A DNA stretch of 64,000 nucleotides, from contig CM071598.1 of assembly GCA_036435485.1 (NCBI GenBank), positions 173,920,148 through 173,984,147 on the forward strand, written 5' to 3'. The DNA is from Saposhnikovia divaricata. Taxonomy: Eukaryota > Streptophyta > Magnoliopsida > Apiales > Apiaceae. Below the pieces are notes generated by a model that was not told the DNA's origin, made no database searches, and was given only the letters and a program-made list of their open reading frames with translations. The position numbers were made by a program, and so were the translations under genes. Within the stretch, counting starts at the first letter, position 1. Every line of letters starts with the position of its first letter. Shown here piece by piece: positions 10,169-21,973 of this stretch.

Positions 10169-12783
10169 ATGGCACCACCAACAGAAGCAGAGAGATTGGC
10201 ACAGCTGGAAGAAAAGCTAGAGGCGAATCAGAGATCCATGAGAGAGACCATCATCGTGGAAGTGGCGGCGTCGATTAAAAGTGCCGTGACGGCGATGCAA
10301 CAGGCTCTAGTTAATCGTTTTGTATCTAGTCTTGAGGAAGTAACGAAACAACAAGATGATAAGCTCTAGAGGCAATGAATCGCCTAGAAGGTCGCATCAA
10401 TAAATTTAGAGAACGCCAAGAAGCAATAATATCATCGATGAAGGAAGACCAGGTTCAGTTTCAATCCGATGTCCGATCAACACTCACATCTCTGAAGGCG
10501 AATAAAACCATACAGGTGGAGACTGGAAACATTTTCAATGATGGAGAGATGGGAGTTGGAGAAGGAAGCTCGAATTGGGGATAAAGGGTGATTGGGGCCG
10601 GGTCGGGTGGCGGACCCGGGTTGGTAACCGGGTCGGGTGGTGGACCCGGGTATAAAAACGAGCCGGATGCCGGTCAAAGATCCGGTTACGCAAATGGATC
10701 GGGTTTTTGGAGTAACGGGTCAACCCAGTGATGCAAGGGGGCGAAATTCTTAGCGACATAAAAGGTTGGATTTACCCATGTTTGATGGTACCAATCCTGA
10801 CGGGTGGATCCTCAGGGCAGAAAGATTTTTCAGCTTCTATAACTTGACTGAATTGGAGAAGGTTGAGGTAACATTGGTGGCGTTTGAAGGAAAGGCACTG
10901 TCTTGGTTTCAATGGGAGCACAGACGAAGGCTTACTGATAGGTGGGATCAAGTGAATGATAGTGTTAGTGCCCTAGAGACAATGTAGTTGTGCGTCTAGG
11001 AAAGACTATTTTGTTATTTAATGATCATGTTATACTGATTATTCTACATTAATTTATTATCTCTTACTTTACTGCGATATAGGTGCATAGGTGCATGTAA
11101 TATTCTACATAGCACTGGCTTGACCCACGGTGAGATTCTACATGTTGATAATGTCAATAGAAGACTCACAGTGATAATGGTGTAATGATCCTTAGACTTG
11201 ATATCGTTATATTTCTATACGAAGATTAATATACTTTGACTACATTAAAAGTTACCTTTGACTGGGTGATGATAAAAGTGGACATCGGGTATATTATGAG
11301 TCGTATGAGAATTATGAATGATAGATATAGGATTTAACCCTCCTACTGGTAGGAGAGATATTATTGGACTCTTTATTGAGTGAGACTATGAAAAAGCATG
11401 ACCATGCTCAAATATTGATTTGTTTTAATAGTCTACTCATTGATTAAGGAAACTCGGATTAATTGTTGAAGAGGATGACTAAAAACATGTCTCGAGTTTA
11501 ACCTATAATATTTGGTTAAAAGGATTATATTACATGGAAACATTAATCACGAAAGGTTTAATTGGATCACCAATTGTTATTATTACTTGGGTAGCAATGA
11601 TGTATTACTAGATTCCGCTCATTTTTTATAATTTTATTATTGGATATTAAAATTATTGTCAACGTAATAATAACATAAAGGGTTACACAACTAGAACATT
11701 TAAAAGGAGTTTTAGTTTAAATTATGAATTTAAATTAAATGATTAAATTCGAAATTGGATATTTAATTAATTGAGCTGGTCTTAATTAGAATTTAATAGA
11801 ATTCGAATTTAATATTAAAACCAAATCAGAATGGGTTTGGAGAAGCCCAATTCGATTTAGGGTTTTAGCCCAATCTCTCTTCCCTATAAATACATTATGA
11901 TGTATTGTTTAGGGTCATACTTTTGCAATTCGTTTTTCAGAAAAAATACTAGCTGCTCAAAACATTTGAGAGGCTAGAGAGAGAGAGAGAGGCAGGTTCT
12001 TCGGCTAGTACCGAATCTGGTGATCGTTGGACGATCAAGCGTTCGTGTGGACTACTTTAGCAACATAGATCTCGAAGAGGGCTGCGTGGTGATTGCTTTG
12101 GACCTCCATCTATCATCAATTCGTAAAGCTTTTTAAGGTAATCATCTAACCCTGAATTAAATGTCATGTTTTTGCATGGATCCTGCGGTAGGGTTTCGAT
12201 TTTTATTCTTTTTCGCATTTAATTCCGCTGCGTTTGTTGCCCCGAAACCCTACAGTGAAGAGTCTGTTAAGGCTACAGTTTCGCTCACAAACAGCTGGTA
12301 CGTTACAGGAACAGTGGTTGGATCACAGGCAAGGGGGTAGTGTAATTGATTACAGGTTGAAGTTTATCGAGCTTTTGGCACCCTTAGAGAATGTCTCGGA
12401 AGAGTTATTGTTAGGGTAGTTTCTAAATGGTTTGAGGGATGACATTAAGGCATAGGTTAGCTTGTTGGGTCCTTTGATGGTGGACCACACCATGGAGCTG
12501 GCACATATGGTAGAGGACAAAATCAGGTTTGGAAAAGGCAAATGAGAGGCTAATAAGACAGGGTCCAGCCCTATGACAAAAGTCAACAGTGGTGCAGGTC
12601 AGTTTTCATTCTTTTCTCGTGCAAATAGTACTAGTGGGAGCAGCCCACTACCAGTGGCGAAACCAATGGGAGAGATGCGGAGGTTAAGTGAAAAAGAACT
12701 ACAGGAGAAGAGGGCCAGGGGGTTGTGTTTTCGATGTGACGGGAAGTGGAGTGTGGGGCACAAATGTCAAAAAAAGGGTTGAG
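10169..12783 (+). pseudogene. gypsy F gag, split by a solo LTR
   Basis: The ATG at 10169 opens a coiled-coil-like N-terminus (residues ~7-66) that stops at 10367-10369; the frame shifts to 10375-10584 and back at about 10766. The capsid-like part includes FDGTNPDGW and EGKALSWFQW. It is cut at 10956/10957 by the solo LTR and resumes at 12260 with the segment around LQEQWLDHRQGGSV. A stop lies at 12417-12419. A zinc knuckle of the type CX2C...GHKC is at about 12726-12776, ending in TGA 12780-12782. A GC-rich direct repeat built on GGACCCGGGT occupies about 10597-10655. Confidence 0.82.
10957..12254 (+). repeat. Solo LTR of a copia (SIRE-like) element, 1298 bp
   Basis: It begins TGATAGTG and ends CCCTACA, and is flanked by the 5-bp duplication GTGAA (10952-10956 and 12255-12259). 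Removing it with one copy of the duplication brings the gypsy gag frame back into register. There is no internal retrotransposon coding sequence, so it is a solo LTR left by LTR-LTR recombination. It contains a GA microsatellite near 11977-11992 and a TATA-like TATAAATA at 11885-11892. The SIRE/Maximus attribution rests on length and end sequence only. Confidence 0.85.
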
Positions 12784-12939
12784 TGTTTTGTGACACAGGA
12801 TGATTGTGGGGGAATGAAGAGTTCGAAATAGAGGAGAGTGGGGGAAGCGAGGAAGTAACGCAGGCTGAGAGTGACAAACCAGAAATTTTACTGAATTCGG
12901 TGGTGGGACTGACTAGCCCAAAAAACATTTAAGCTTAAA

Positions 12940-13356
12940 TGGGAGGTGAATGGGAAGGAGGTAATAGTAATGGTGGATCCATGGGCGACCCATAATTTTA
13001 TCTCAACGAGAGCAATGGAGGCACTAGGAGTGGAATTTAAGGGGGCAAGGTATTTTGGTGTATCATTGGGGACTGGTGAGACAGTGAGAAGTCAAGGGGA
13101 ATGCAAATCAATGGTTGTGCAAGTGTAGGGAATTACCATTATGGAGGATTTTCTGCCCATTCAATTGGGAAATTCCGACCCCATTCTCAGTATGAAATGG
13201 CTTGAGAAATTGGGTAAAACCACAACCAATTGGAAACTACAGAAGCTTTCTTTCAGAATGGGTAGGGATACAGTGACTTTTATAGGAGATGCTTTTTTGG
13301 GACGGTTAGGCATCACATTAAAGGCAATGATGAGGTCATTGACAAAGGAGGGTTAG
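12940..13356 (+). pseudogene. gypsy F protease remnant
   Basis: The active-site segment reads MVDPWATHNFIS where the family has V-D-S-G-A-T-H. The catalytic aspartate is kept, but the adjoining Ser-Gly has become Pro-Trp, which should destroy the fold. A TAG interrupts at 13126-13128, and the same frame continues to 13356 with the protease C-terminal region (LGNSDPILSMKWLEKLG). Confidence 0.8.
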
Positions 13357-13509
13357 GGGTACTTAGTTGAGTTTAACTATCTAGGAGCCACCAGTCCTAA
13401 GGAAGAAAAAATTACAACCACTACCAACTATGTTCCCTCATTTTTATTTCCAACCGTGGCCAAGTTTCAACATGTGTTCGAGTTGCCAACAGGGTTGCCC
13501 TCGCCACGA

Positions 13510-14042
13510 CATTAAGATCACCACATTGTCTTGAAGGAAGGAACGGACCCGGTCAATGTACGACCGTATAGGTATTTCCAGGCCCAAAAGGATGAAACTG
13601 TGAGGTTGATACCATGTTGAAGGGTGGTATTATTCAGTTGTCAAACAACCCATTTTCAAGCATGGTACTTTTGGTGAAAAAGAAGGACGGATCTTGGCGC
13701 TTTTGTGTGGACTACCGGGCCCTCAACAAAGTCAAGGTTCCAAACAAATATCCAATCCCTATTATCGATGAGCTATTAGACGAATTACACGGGGCAAGGG
13801 TATTCACCAAACTCGATCTTAAGTCGGGGTATCATCAAGTTAGGGTCGGGCCGAAAGTTGTGCAGAAAACTACCTTTAGACCGCACGAGGGTCACTATGA
13901 GTTTCTCGTCATGCCGTTTGGGCTCACCAACGCTCCGTTAACGTTTCAAGCCATTATGAATGAAGTGTTCCATCCTTTTCTCATAAAATTCGTATTAGTC
14001 TTTTTTGACGACATCCTTATATATAGTACAACCAAGAAGGAT
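13510..14042 (+). pseudogene. gypsy F reverse transcriptase, 5' part
   Basis: The lead-in (DHHIVLKEGTDPVNVRPYRY, 13517-13576) is in one frame and the RT proper (from 13614) in another, so an indel lies near 13590-13615. The RT carries VDYRALNK, KLDLKSGYHQ, MPFGLTNAP and the polymerase box FFDD (about 14003-14014). It is cut at 14042 by copia element G and resumes at 28216. Confidence 0.9.
14038..14042. repeat. Left TSD of copia element G
   Basis: AGGAT, identical to 28211-28215. Confidence 0.9.
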
Positions 14043-15337
14043 TGTTAGTCACAGAGGCATGCCTGAATACATCTAATAACAAGCCTAAGTATGTGTAATG
14101 CTATGCATTACCTACATGACCTCTTAACTGAGCGAACCTCTAGTTGTAGAGTTTCTACTTGTTCTGTACTTGTAATAGGCATTAAATTCTAGTTGTGTTA
14201 CTGTAATTATAAAGTCAAGAATAATGCTTGAAAGAAGTTCCAAGGTTCATGCCTCAAGCAAGGAGATAAATACTGCCAAATAATCACAGTTGGGATTTGA
14301 AGAAATGAAGAATTTGCCTAAGTACCAATTCGAGAAGTACATTTGTCTATTCGAGAAGTCTAGCATTCGAGAAGTCAGAGATTCGATATCTCAGAAGACA
14401 CTATTCGATATCTCTGAATACACTGTTCGATATCTCATTCGATATCTCAGAGATTCGATATGTCTATTACTCTATTCGAGAACTCATGGAGTCAACAAGT
14501 CAAAGCATCATTCGAGTTCTCTAAGAGTCAACAAGTCAATGATCTATTCGATATCTCAAGGACTAAAGAAGCTATTCGACATCTCAGGGATTCAATATGT
14601 CAAAAAGCTCTATTCGATATCTCAAGGAGCCCCAGAGAAAAGAGCTATTCGAGAAGTGATTCGATATGTCAATATATCACTATTCGAGAACTCAGAGTTA
14701 TCGATTAAGTCAATTCGAGTTCTCGAATCAATCACTTAGCCACTTCTCGAATACATTCTTGGAGACAAAATACTGAAGAATTGTACAAGTCAGAAACCTG
14801 CAACAAGCCAAGACGCTTTATTTGACTATGTACTTTAAAGCAGATTGGAAAGCCTACAAAGAAGCTTGGAGAGATAAGACAAAGGGACAAGGAGCTAAAG
14901 AAGTGGATCTGAACAGGCTTTGCAAAGTCAAATCTGTAGCCGTTTGGACTCTTACTCAAATGAGATAGAAAGACTGGAAAGTATTTTGTTTACCTACCTT
15001 ATTTGTAGTAAGTAGGTGTATCCATGTCTATAAGGATACAGCCTCACTTCCTTAGCTGTAGAGGGTGATAAGTTTTTCAAGATACATCTCAAGAAATATC
15101 TCTCTAAGAAAAACGAAGCTGAGAATACTACCATTTGTATTCACAGATTGTAGCAAAATCTTTATCTAATAAAATATTAGATTAAAGTGATATTGTGTTG
15201 TGTTTGTCTTTGTTATCCGTTCTTACATATTTTACACATTCAACACATATCTTGCTGCAAAGATTCAAGAACGAAGAAAAGTTCAAGAATCCATTCACCC
15301 CCCCTCTGTATTCTTTTACTGTATTCAATACTCAACA
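14043..15337 (+). repeat. 5' LTR of copia element G (1295 bp)
   Basis: It runs from TGTTAGTCAC to CTCAACA. The U3 part (14325-14765) is a dense array of ATTCGAGAA, ATTCGATATCTC and related words. A TATA-like TATAAGG lies near 15030 and a polyadenylation-type AATAAA near 15170, giving a plausible U3-R-U5 layout. The end is set by the adjoining primer-binding site and by comparison with the 3' copy. Confidence 0.95.
14329..14761 (+). promoter_or_regulatory. Array of heat-shock-element-like octamers in the LTR U3
   Basis: Exact TTCGAGAA occurs at 14329, 14350, 14366, 14475, 14648 and 14683; its reverse complement TTCTCGAA occurs at 14720 and 14754. All eight match the core dyad TTCnnGAA. They alternate with ATTCGATATCTC words. 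Heat-shock control is an inference: I did not find a run of three correctly spaced nGAAn units. Confidence 0.5.
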
Positions 15338-15339
15338 AG

Positions 15340-15354
15340 TGGTATCAGAGCAGG
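15340..15354 (+). other. Primer-binding site of copia element G
   Basis: TGGTATCAGAGCAGG lies 2 bp after the 5' LTR. The first 12 bases are the complement of the initiator tRNA-Met 3' end. Confidence 0.93.
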
Positions 15355-15374
15355 CTGTTTAATCTAAACAGAAA

Positions 15375-17881
15375 ATGATCATGAGTTCGAATACACCAAA
15401 GACTACAGGTACGGTGAAGGTCCCTAAGTTCGACAAAGAGAATTACAACCTCTGGAAAATAAAAATGCTGTTGTTCATCAAAGCTGCCAATCCTCTCTAC
15501 CTTGACATCCTCAAGAATGGTCCATTTGTACCACAACAAGAAATTGTTGAATCTACAGTGGGCACAATAGTCATTCCTAGATCATATGTTGCAAAAGAGC
15601 CATCCAAATGGACGGACTCAGAGAAGGAAAAGGTTGCCCTAGACAGTCATCTCATGTTGCTGATCATAGACTCCATGGATATGTCGATGTTTGCTAATAT
15701 AGCATCATGCACATCATCCAAGGATATGTGGAACCACATCGAGGTGTTATGTGAAGGGACCGAGGAGGTAAGAGAAAATAGGAAACAGATACTGGTCACA
15801 CAGTATGAAGCTTTCATGGCACAGTCCAAAGAAAGTATTACTGACATGTTTGAGAGATTTCACAAGCTGGTGACCGAGCTTCAAATGAATGGGAAGGTTT
15901 ACAGCACTAAGGAATTAAACATGAAGTTTCTACTATCTGCACCAAACCATCTAGAGCAAAGGGTCATATCTCTAAGAGAAAGAGATTTGAACAAAGTCAC
16001 ATATGATGTGCTCTATGGGGTTTTAAAAACTCATGAGCTTGAGTTGCTTCAGAAGAGGGCTATCCAAGCCAACCAAGGCAGAATGATAAACACATCCTGT
16101 GCCTTGATTGTCAACAAATCCGTTCAAGACCTGGAAGCATCTACAAGTCAACTGAGAATAGAAGAGATAGTAGATGATGAAGAGACTGAAGAAGAAGTGA
16201 CTGAACCTGTTGATGAAAAGGAAGAAGATGAGTTCTATACTCTTGAAGAGTTGGATGCCATGGAAAACACTTCATATGCTTTTATGGCTAGAAAATTCCC
16301 AAACATCAGATTTAAGAGGAATTAGCCCTTCAAGTCTAGATCTCAAAATCATTCATTCAACAAGAGCAAGGCACCTGTGAAAGCAAACAAAAACAAATTC
16401 AAAACCAGCTATGTGGATAGGTCATCTGTGAGATGTTATAGATGCAATGACCTAGGGCATTTTGGCAGTGAATGCAAGAAGCCTAAGAAGAAGGATAAGG
16501 AGTTTCTTGAGCTTGAAGCTAAGTATGAGGCTCTGCTAAAGAAGCATGCACCAGGTAAGGCCTACATAGCTGAAGGGAAGTGTTGGGATGATTCTGATAG
16601 TGATGAAGAAGAACAAGAATTCTGCAACTATGCCTTGATGGCCAACTCCAAGGAAGAACCATCTGAATCAGACTCTCAGGTACCATCCCTCACTACTATA
16701 GACATGTCTGTTTCTGAATACAAATCTATGGTTGAACAACTATCTGTTGAGATGTTTAATATTCATACTAGTATGACTGTTGATAATGAAGAGATTGGTA
16801 AACTGTCTACTAGGAATGAACTGTTAAACAAAAGAAATGAGGAACTAGAACTAACTGCTATGCAAATAGAAAACCTTAAACAAGAAATCGAATATCTAAA
16901 GAATAAGGCTCTATGTGCTAGTCAAGTTGAGAAAGCTCTTAGGGATGAACTAGCTGAAAATGAATTTAAATTGAAAACATTCAAGAATTCCTCTAGTCTA
17001 TTGCAATCCTACCATGAGAAAAATCTAGCTAGACCTAAGGCTGCTATTGGACTTGATTATGACACTCTCAAGCAGAGGAAAGGCTATGCAGTCATTGAAG
17101 ATGACATTGTTGTTCAAGAGGAAGTGCCTCAGGTTTTGAAAAAGGCTGAGACCCCAATATTTAAAACACCAACACTTGAGATTGATGAGATACCTTACTC
17201 ATCAAGCAAATGTTGGATGATGAAGATAAGGCACAATCAAATGAACAACAAGCATCCTCTAAGAGTGAGAATGTCAAAACCAAAGCCAAGGAGTCAGTAG
17301 GAGGTAAACCTAGACTTGAGAAATTTGTGAAGTTTGTTTCAGCTGGGAATAATGAGTTTGAGAAGAAAGTGGCTAAAAAGAAACAAAACAGGAATGGCAA
17401 ATTAGGGATTAACAAGGACAACAATTATGCTTATGTGCCCAATGCCCCTAGGAAAGTTTGTCAAAATTGTTTTAGCACTAATCATTTAACTCATGCATGT
17501 AAGAAACCATCTGGTAGTGTTGCTAAACCGTTCTATGATTGCTCTGTGCCTTTAAGACATAGAGACTCTCCTTTCTGTGATAAATTTGATTGTATGCCAT
17601 GTAACATGAATGTAATGACTAGTTGCTTTAATTTTAGAAGACAATTCATAGAAGGATGCATCAGTCACAATGTTCACACACACTACACAAGAACAAAGTC
17701 TTCAAGTCCTCCTAAAGTTAGGAAGGTGCCTCTGTCACCTAAGTCTAAGAACCCTGATTCTAAGACTTCTAACAGTGACAAGAAGACTAACATCAAGAAA
17801 ATTGATAAGCATGCTGTTTATGATAAGACTGTTGCTAAGCCACATGGACCCAAACTTGTTTGGGTACCAAAGGAGAAGTAA
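15375..17881 (+). pseudogene. copia G gag
   Basis: The ATG at 15375 (a second ATG is two codons later) opens a copia gag with VPKFDKENYNLWKIKM at residues ~14-29. The frame has TAG at 16323-16325, continues with zinc knuckle CYRCNDLGHFGSECKK (about 16435-16482, CX2CX4HX4C), an acidic segment and a long helical region, then changes frame near 17210-17300. The last part (17210-17881) carries a second knuckle, CQNCFSTNHLTHACKK (about 17460-17507), and a basic tail. Two CCHC knuckles and an extended C-terminus make it longer than a typical copia gag. It would bind and package element RNA. Confidence 0.88.
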
Positions 17882-20800
17882 TACCTTTGTGTTTGCAGGG
17901 CAAAGAAAGTGAAAGAAAGGTCATGTGGATTTTGGACAGTGGATGCTCAAACCATATGACTGGTGATATGGCCCTGCTATCACAGTATGAGGAGAAGGCT
18001 GGCCCAATGGTTGCTTTTGGAGATGACAGCATTGGCAACACATTGGGATATGGCAAGTTGGAAATTGGAAATGTCATCATTGAAAATGTAGCACTGGTCA
18101 AGGGACTCAAGCACAATCTACTGAGTGTTGGTTAATTTACTGACAGAGGCTTCAAAGTGAATTTTGACAAAGATGAATGTTTGATCACCCACAAAAAGAC
18201 TGTTGACTTTGCTCTATCTGGAGTAAGGAAAGGAAGCCTGTTTGTAGCCAATATGAACTCTGCAAACAAGGACAAAATCTGTTGCTTTTACTCAAAAGCA
18301 TCAAATGAAGATAGTTGGCTGTGGCATAAGAAGCTATCACACTTGAACTTCAAAGGCATTAATTCTCTAGTCAAAAGAGAGTTAGTAAGAGGCATGCCCA
18401 CACTTGAATTCTGTCAAGAAGGAGTGTGTGAGGCTTGTCAAAAGGGAAAAATGAAAAGATCAAGCCACAAGTCAAAGACAGTGACATCAATAACCAAGCC
18501 CCTACAACTAATTCATATGGACTTGTTTGGGCCTGTCAATATTATGTCACTAGGAAGGAAAAAGTATGCTCTGGTGATGGTTGATGATTTCACAAGGTAT
18601 ACATGGGTAGAATTTCTGGCATCAAAAGATGAGGCTCCCCAAGTAATCATTCAGCATATAAAGAAAATTGACAAGGAAGCAAAGGCCAACAATGCAAGTG
18701 TGATTGCATTAAGGAGTGATAATGGAACAGAGTTCAGAAATGCCATGCTTGAAGCATTCTACAAAGAAAATGGTATTTCTCAACAATTCTCAGCTCCAAG
18801 GACTCCACAACAAAATGGAGTTGTTGAAAGAAAAAATAGAACTCTGATTGAGGCTGCTAGAACAATGTTACTTGATGCAAAGATGCCTACATGTTTTTGG
18901 GCTGAGGCTGTGAGCACTGCATGCTATATCCAAAACAGAACCCTCATCAACAAAAACACTGGAAAGACACCTTACAACTTGATGACTGGAAAGAAGCCCA
19001 CCCTAAAGTATGTTCATACTTTTGGAAGCAAATGCTTTGTGTTAAAAGACAACTCATAATATGTTGGAAAGTTTGATGCAAAAGCATTTGAAGGAATTTT
19101 TCTTGGCTACTCTATGGAAAGAATTGCATACAAAGTTTATGTCATCACTCAAAAGAAAGTTATGGAAAGCACAGATGTGACATTTGATGACAGCAAACTA
19201 CCTGGATTAGAAGAAGCCAATGATGAAGATAAAGATCCTTTGAAGTTTGACAATCTAGATGATTCTGATGAGGACATTGAAACTGAATTTGAGCCCACAA
19301 TTCAACAAACTCAAGTGAATGAAGAACCTGTGTCAACCAACAATGAAGAAATAAGCATCCAAGACACACCTGTGATTAGTGGAAACTTCACAGGGGGAGG
19401 AAATGTAAATGATCATGATCTGGATGATGAAGCAACATCAAGGCTGAGAAATCAATCTGAACATACAAGGAAATGGGATAGATCACATACTGCAGATAAG
19501 ATAATTGGAGATCCAAATACAGGAGTGAGGACAAGGAGAGCAACTCTAAATGAATGTCTCTATGGTTGCTTTCTATCCCAAGTTGAGCCTAAGAAACTTG
19601 AAGATGCATTGATGGATCCTGATTGGATAATTGCTATGCAAGAGGAGTTAAACCAATTTGAAAGAAGCAAAGTATGGGAACTTGTGCCTGCACCAAAGGA
19701 TAGAACCATTGTTGGAACAAAATGGGTTCTAAGGAATAAGATGGATGAAAATGGTGTAGTCATAAGAAACAAAGCAAGGTTGGTTGCAAAAGGATACTCT
19801 CAACAGGAAGGCATTGACTATGATGAGACTTTTGCCCCTGTTGCCAGACTAGAGGCCATCAGAATTTTCTTGGCATTTGCTGCACATTCTAATTTCAAGG
19901 TCTATCAAATGGATGTCAAGAGTGCATTTCTGAATGGGGAGTTGGAAGAAGAAGTATATGTGCAACAGCCACCTGGCTTTGAGGATCCACAATTCCCTCA
20001 CTTTGTCTACAGATTGCTTAAAGCATTGTATGGACTTAAGCAAGCTCCTAGGGCATGGTATGACACACTGTCACAATTTCTACTTGAGAATCAATTCTCT
20101 AGAGGCACACTAGACAAGACACTGTTTTACAAGAAACATGGTGATGATATCATCTTAGTTCAAATCTATGTGGATGATATCATATTTGGCTCTACAAATG
20201 AGAAGCTGTGTGAGAAATTCTCTAAGCTCGTGCGGAGCAGATATGAGATGAGTATGATGGGAGAATTAACATTCTTTCTTGGGCTGCAAGTGAGTCAAAG
20301 GAAGGATGTCATTTTTATAAGTCAAACCAAATACATCAAGGATCTATTGAAGAAATTTGACTTAGAAGAATGCTCACCTACAAAGACACCCATGGCCACT
20401 GCTACCAAGTTAGATGAAGATAGTAAGGGCAAGAAGGTAGATATCTCAATCTACAGAGGCATGGTTGGTTCTCTACTCTACCTCACTGCTAGTAGGCCAG
20501 ACATCATGTTTGCAACATGCTTTTGTGCAAGGTTTCAATCAAATCCAAAGGAATCACATATGATAGCAATAAAGAGGATTTTCAGATATCTGAAGGGCAC
20601 ACCAAACTTGGGATTATGGTATCCTAAGGACACAGGGTTCAATCTGGTTGGTTATTCTGATGCTGATTATGCTGGATGTAGAGTGGATAGGAAAAGCACC
20701 TCAGGTAGCTGCCAGTTTCTTGGACAAAGGTTAGTCTCTTGGTACAGCAAGAAACAACAATCTGTGTCAACTTCCACAGCTGAAGCTGAGTACATAGCTG

Positions 20801-21120
20801 CTGGAAGTTGCTGTGCTCAAGTGCTTTGGATCAGAAACCAACTTAGAGACTATGGACTTGTGTTGGAAAGAATTCCAATCATGTGTGACAACACAAGTGC
20901 AATCTCTATAGTTTCCAATCCTGTCAATCATTCTAGGACAAAGCACATTGACATCAGATATCACTTCATAAGGGAGCATGCAACTAATGGAACCATTGAG
21001 TTACATTATGTTCCCACAGAGAAACAACTAGCTGACATATTCACTAAGCCATTAGATGAAGCCACCTTCACAAGGTTGGTTAGTGAGATTGGAATGCTGA
21101 ATTCTTCAAATTCTGGCTGA
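17860..21120 (+). pseudogene. copia G pol (protease, integrase, RT, RNase H)
   Basis: One frame runs from about 17860 to TGA 21118-21120, overlapping the end of gag in a -1 register. Protease has WILDSGCSNHMTGD with its catalytic aspartate intact (about 17929-17970). Integrase has an HHCC region (WHKKLSHL...CEACQ, about 18322-18440) and catalytic residues in IHMDLFG, RSDNGTEF and VERKNR. RT has YVDD (about 20167-20178). RNase H carries DADYAG, AEAEYIA and CDNTSAI. Only two stops break it: TAA at 18133-18135 and TAA at 19057-19059. The gag-pol overlap could be a programmed shift or a decay indel; I see no convincing slippery site. Confidence 0.93.
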
Positions 21121-21973
21121 GTGAATATATCAACTAGACTGTTGCAGCAGTAAATACTTACTTTATCAAATGCTCGATATTTTTAAAGTAAGTATTGGCT
21201 GGATTATGATTTATAAATATTCCACAATGCTGCATATGTTGAAAATCATACATCTTTAGCTTGAAATTTCTGTGAAATTTTGAGAAAATCACTATTTAAT
21301 TTAGTAGGATATTCTTCAATGAATATTTCTGGTAAATTTTAAAAGATAGTGAAAATTGAATTTTATGAGTGAAAAGTATAGTTCGATAAGTCAGACTTCT
21401 CGAATGGTTCATTGTTTTGTCATGGCTCGAGTTCTCGAATAGGCCTATCAAGAACCCTCCTGAGTTCTCGAATAGTGTCTTTTGGAGAAATCGAATAGCA
21501 CACTTTGAGTTCTCGAATAGAGTATTTTAGTTCTCTAATGATGGAGTTCTCGAATACTGTGTTTGAGTTATCGAATCATTTGAAAAGACTGATTTCTCGC
21601 TGACACTTAATCGCTTTTTGGATTTATATTCAAAATTTCATTTCGCTTATAAAAACATATTTTATTTAGCTTAGAATTATTTTCTGAGTTAAATAACTGC
21701 CAGCTGTGAGTTACAAACTGCTTGAGATATCGAATAAGCGTTTCTTGACTTATCGAATAGTTGTTTTATACTTCTCGAATGACTGACTTGTCGATACAAA
21801 ACTTATATCTAATCGACAACTCAAGTCACTCACTTATATACAATTCCACAACTGTTCAAATCATTTCATTCGATTTCTCAGGCAGCCAAAGTTCCAAAAC
21901 CTCTGTAAACCCTAACGTCAAAAGCTAAATTTCTTCTTCAACCTTCATTCTCTTCTCATCTCTCTGTGTAACA
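21121..21973 (+). promoter_or_regulatory. Spacer between pol and the extra ORF: octamer array, TATA-like site and TC-rich leader
   Basis: There is no ORF here. TTCTCGAA occurs exactly at 21397, 21432, 21465, 21510, 21547 and 21772, among further ATCGAATA-type words; it is the reverse complement of the octamer in the LTR U3. A TATA-like TATATA lies at 21835-21840, 134 bp before the ATG of the extra ORF. It is followed by a telo-box AAACCCTAA (21907-21915) and a pyrimidine-rich leader (about 21925-21965), as in many plant 5' untranslated regions. A TTTCTCAGGCAG acceptor-like site near 21875-21886 is an alternative sign of splicing. Confidence 0.5.

Noticed and set aside
10477..10759. Minus-strand Pro/Arg-rich ORFs
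   Set aside because: Shadows of the GC-rich repeat in the gag region of element F.
15340..15354. tRNA gene fragment at TGGTATCAGAGC
   Set aside because: It is the retrotransposon primer-binding site next to an LTR; no tRNA cloverleaf surrounds it. The same holds at 41963 and 54919.
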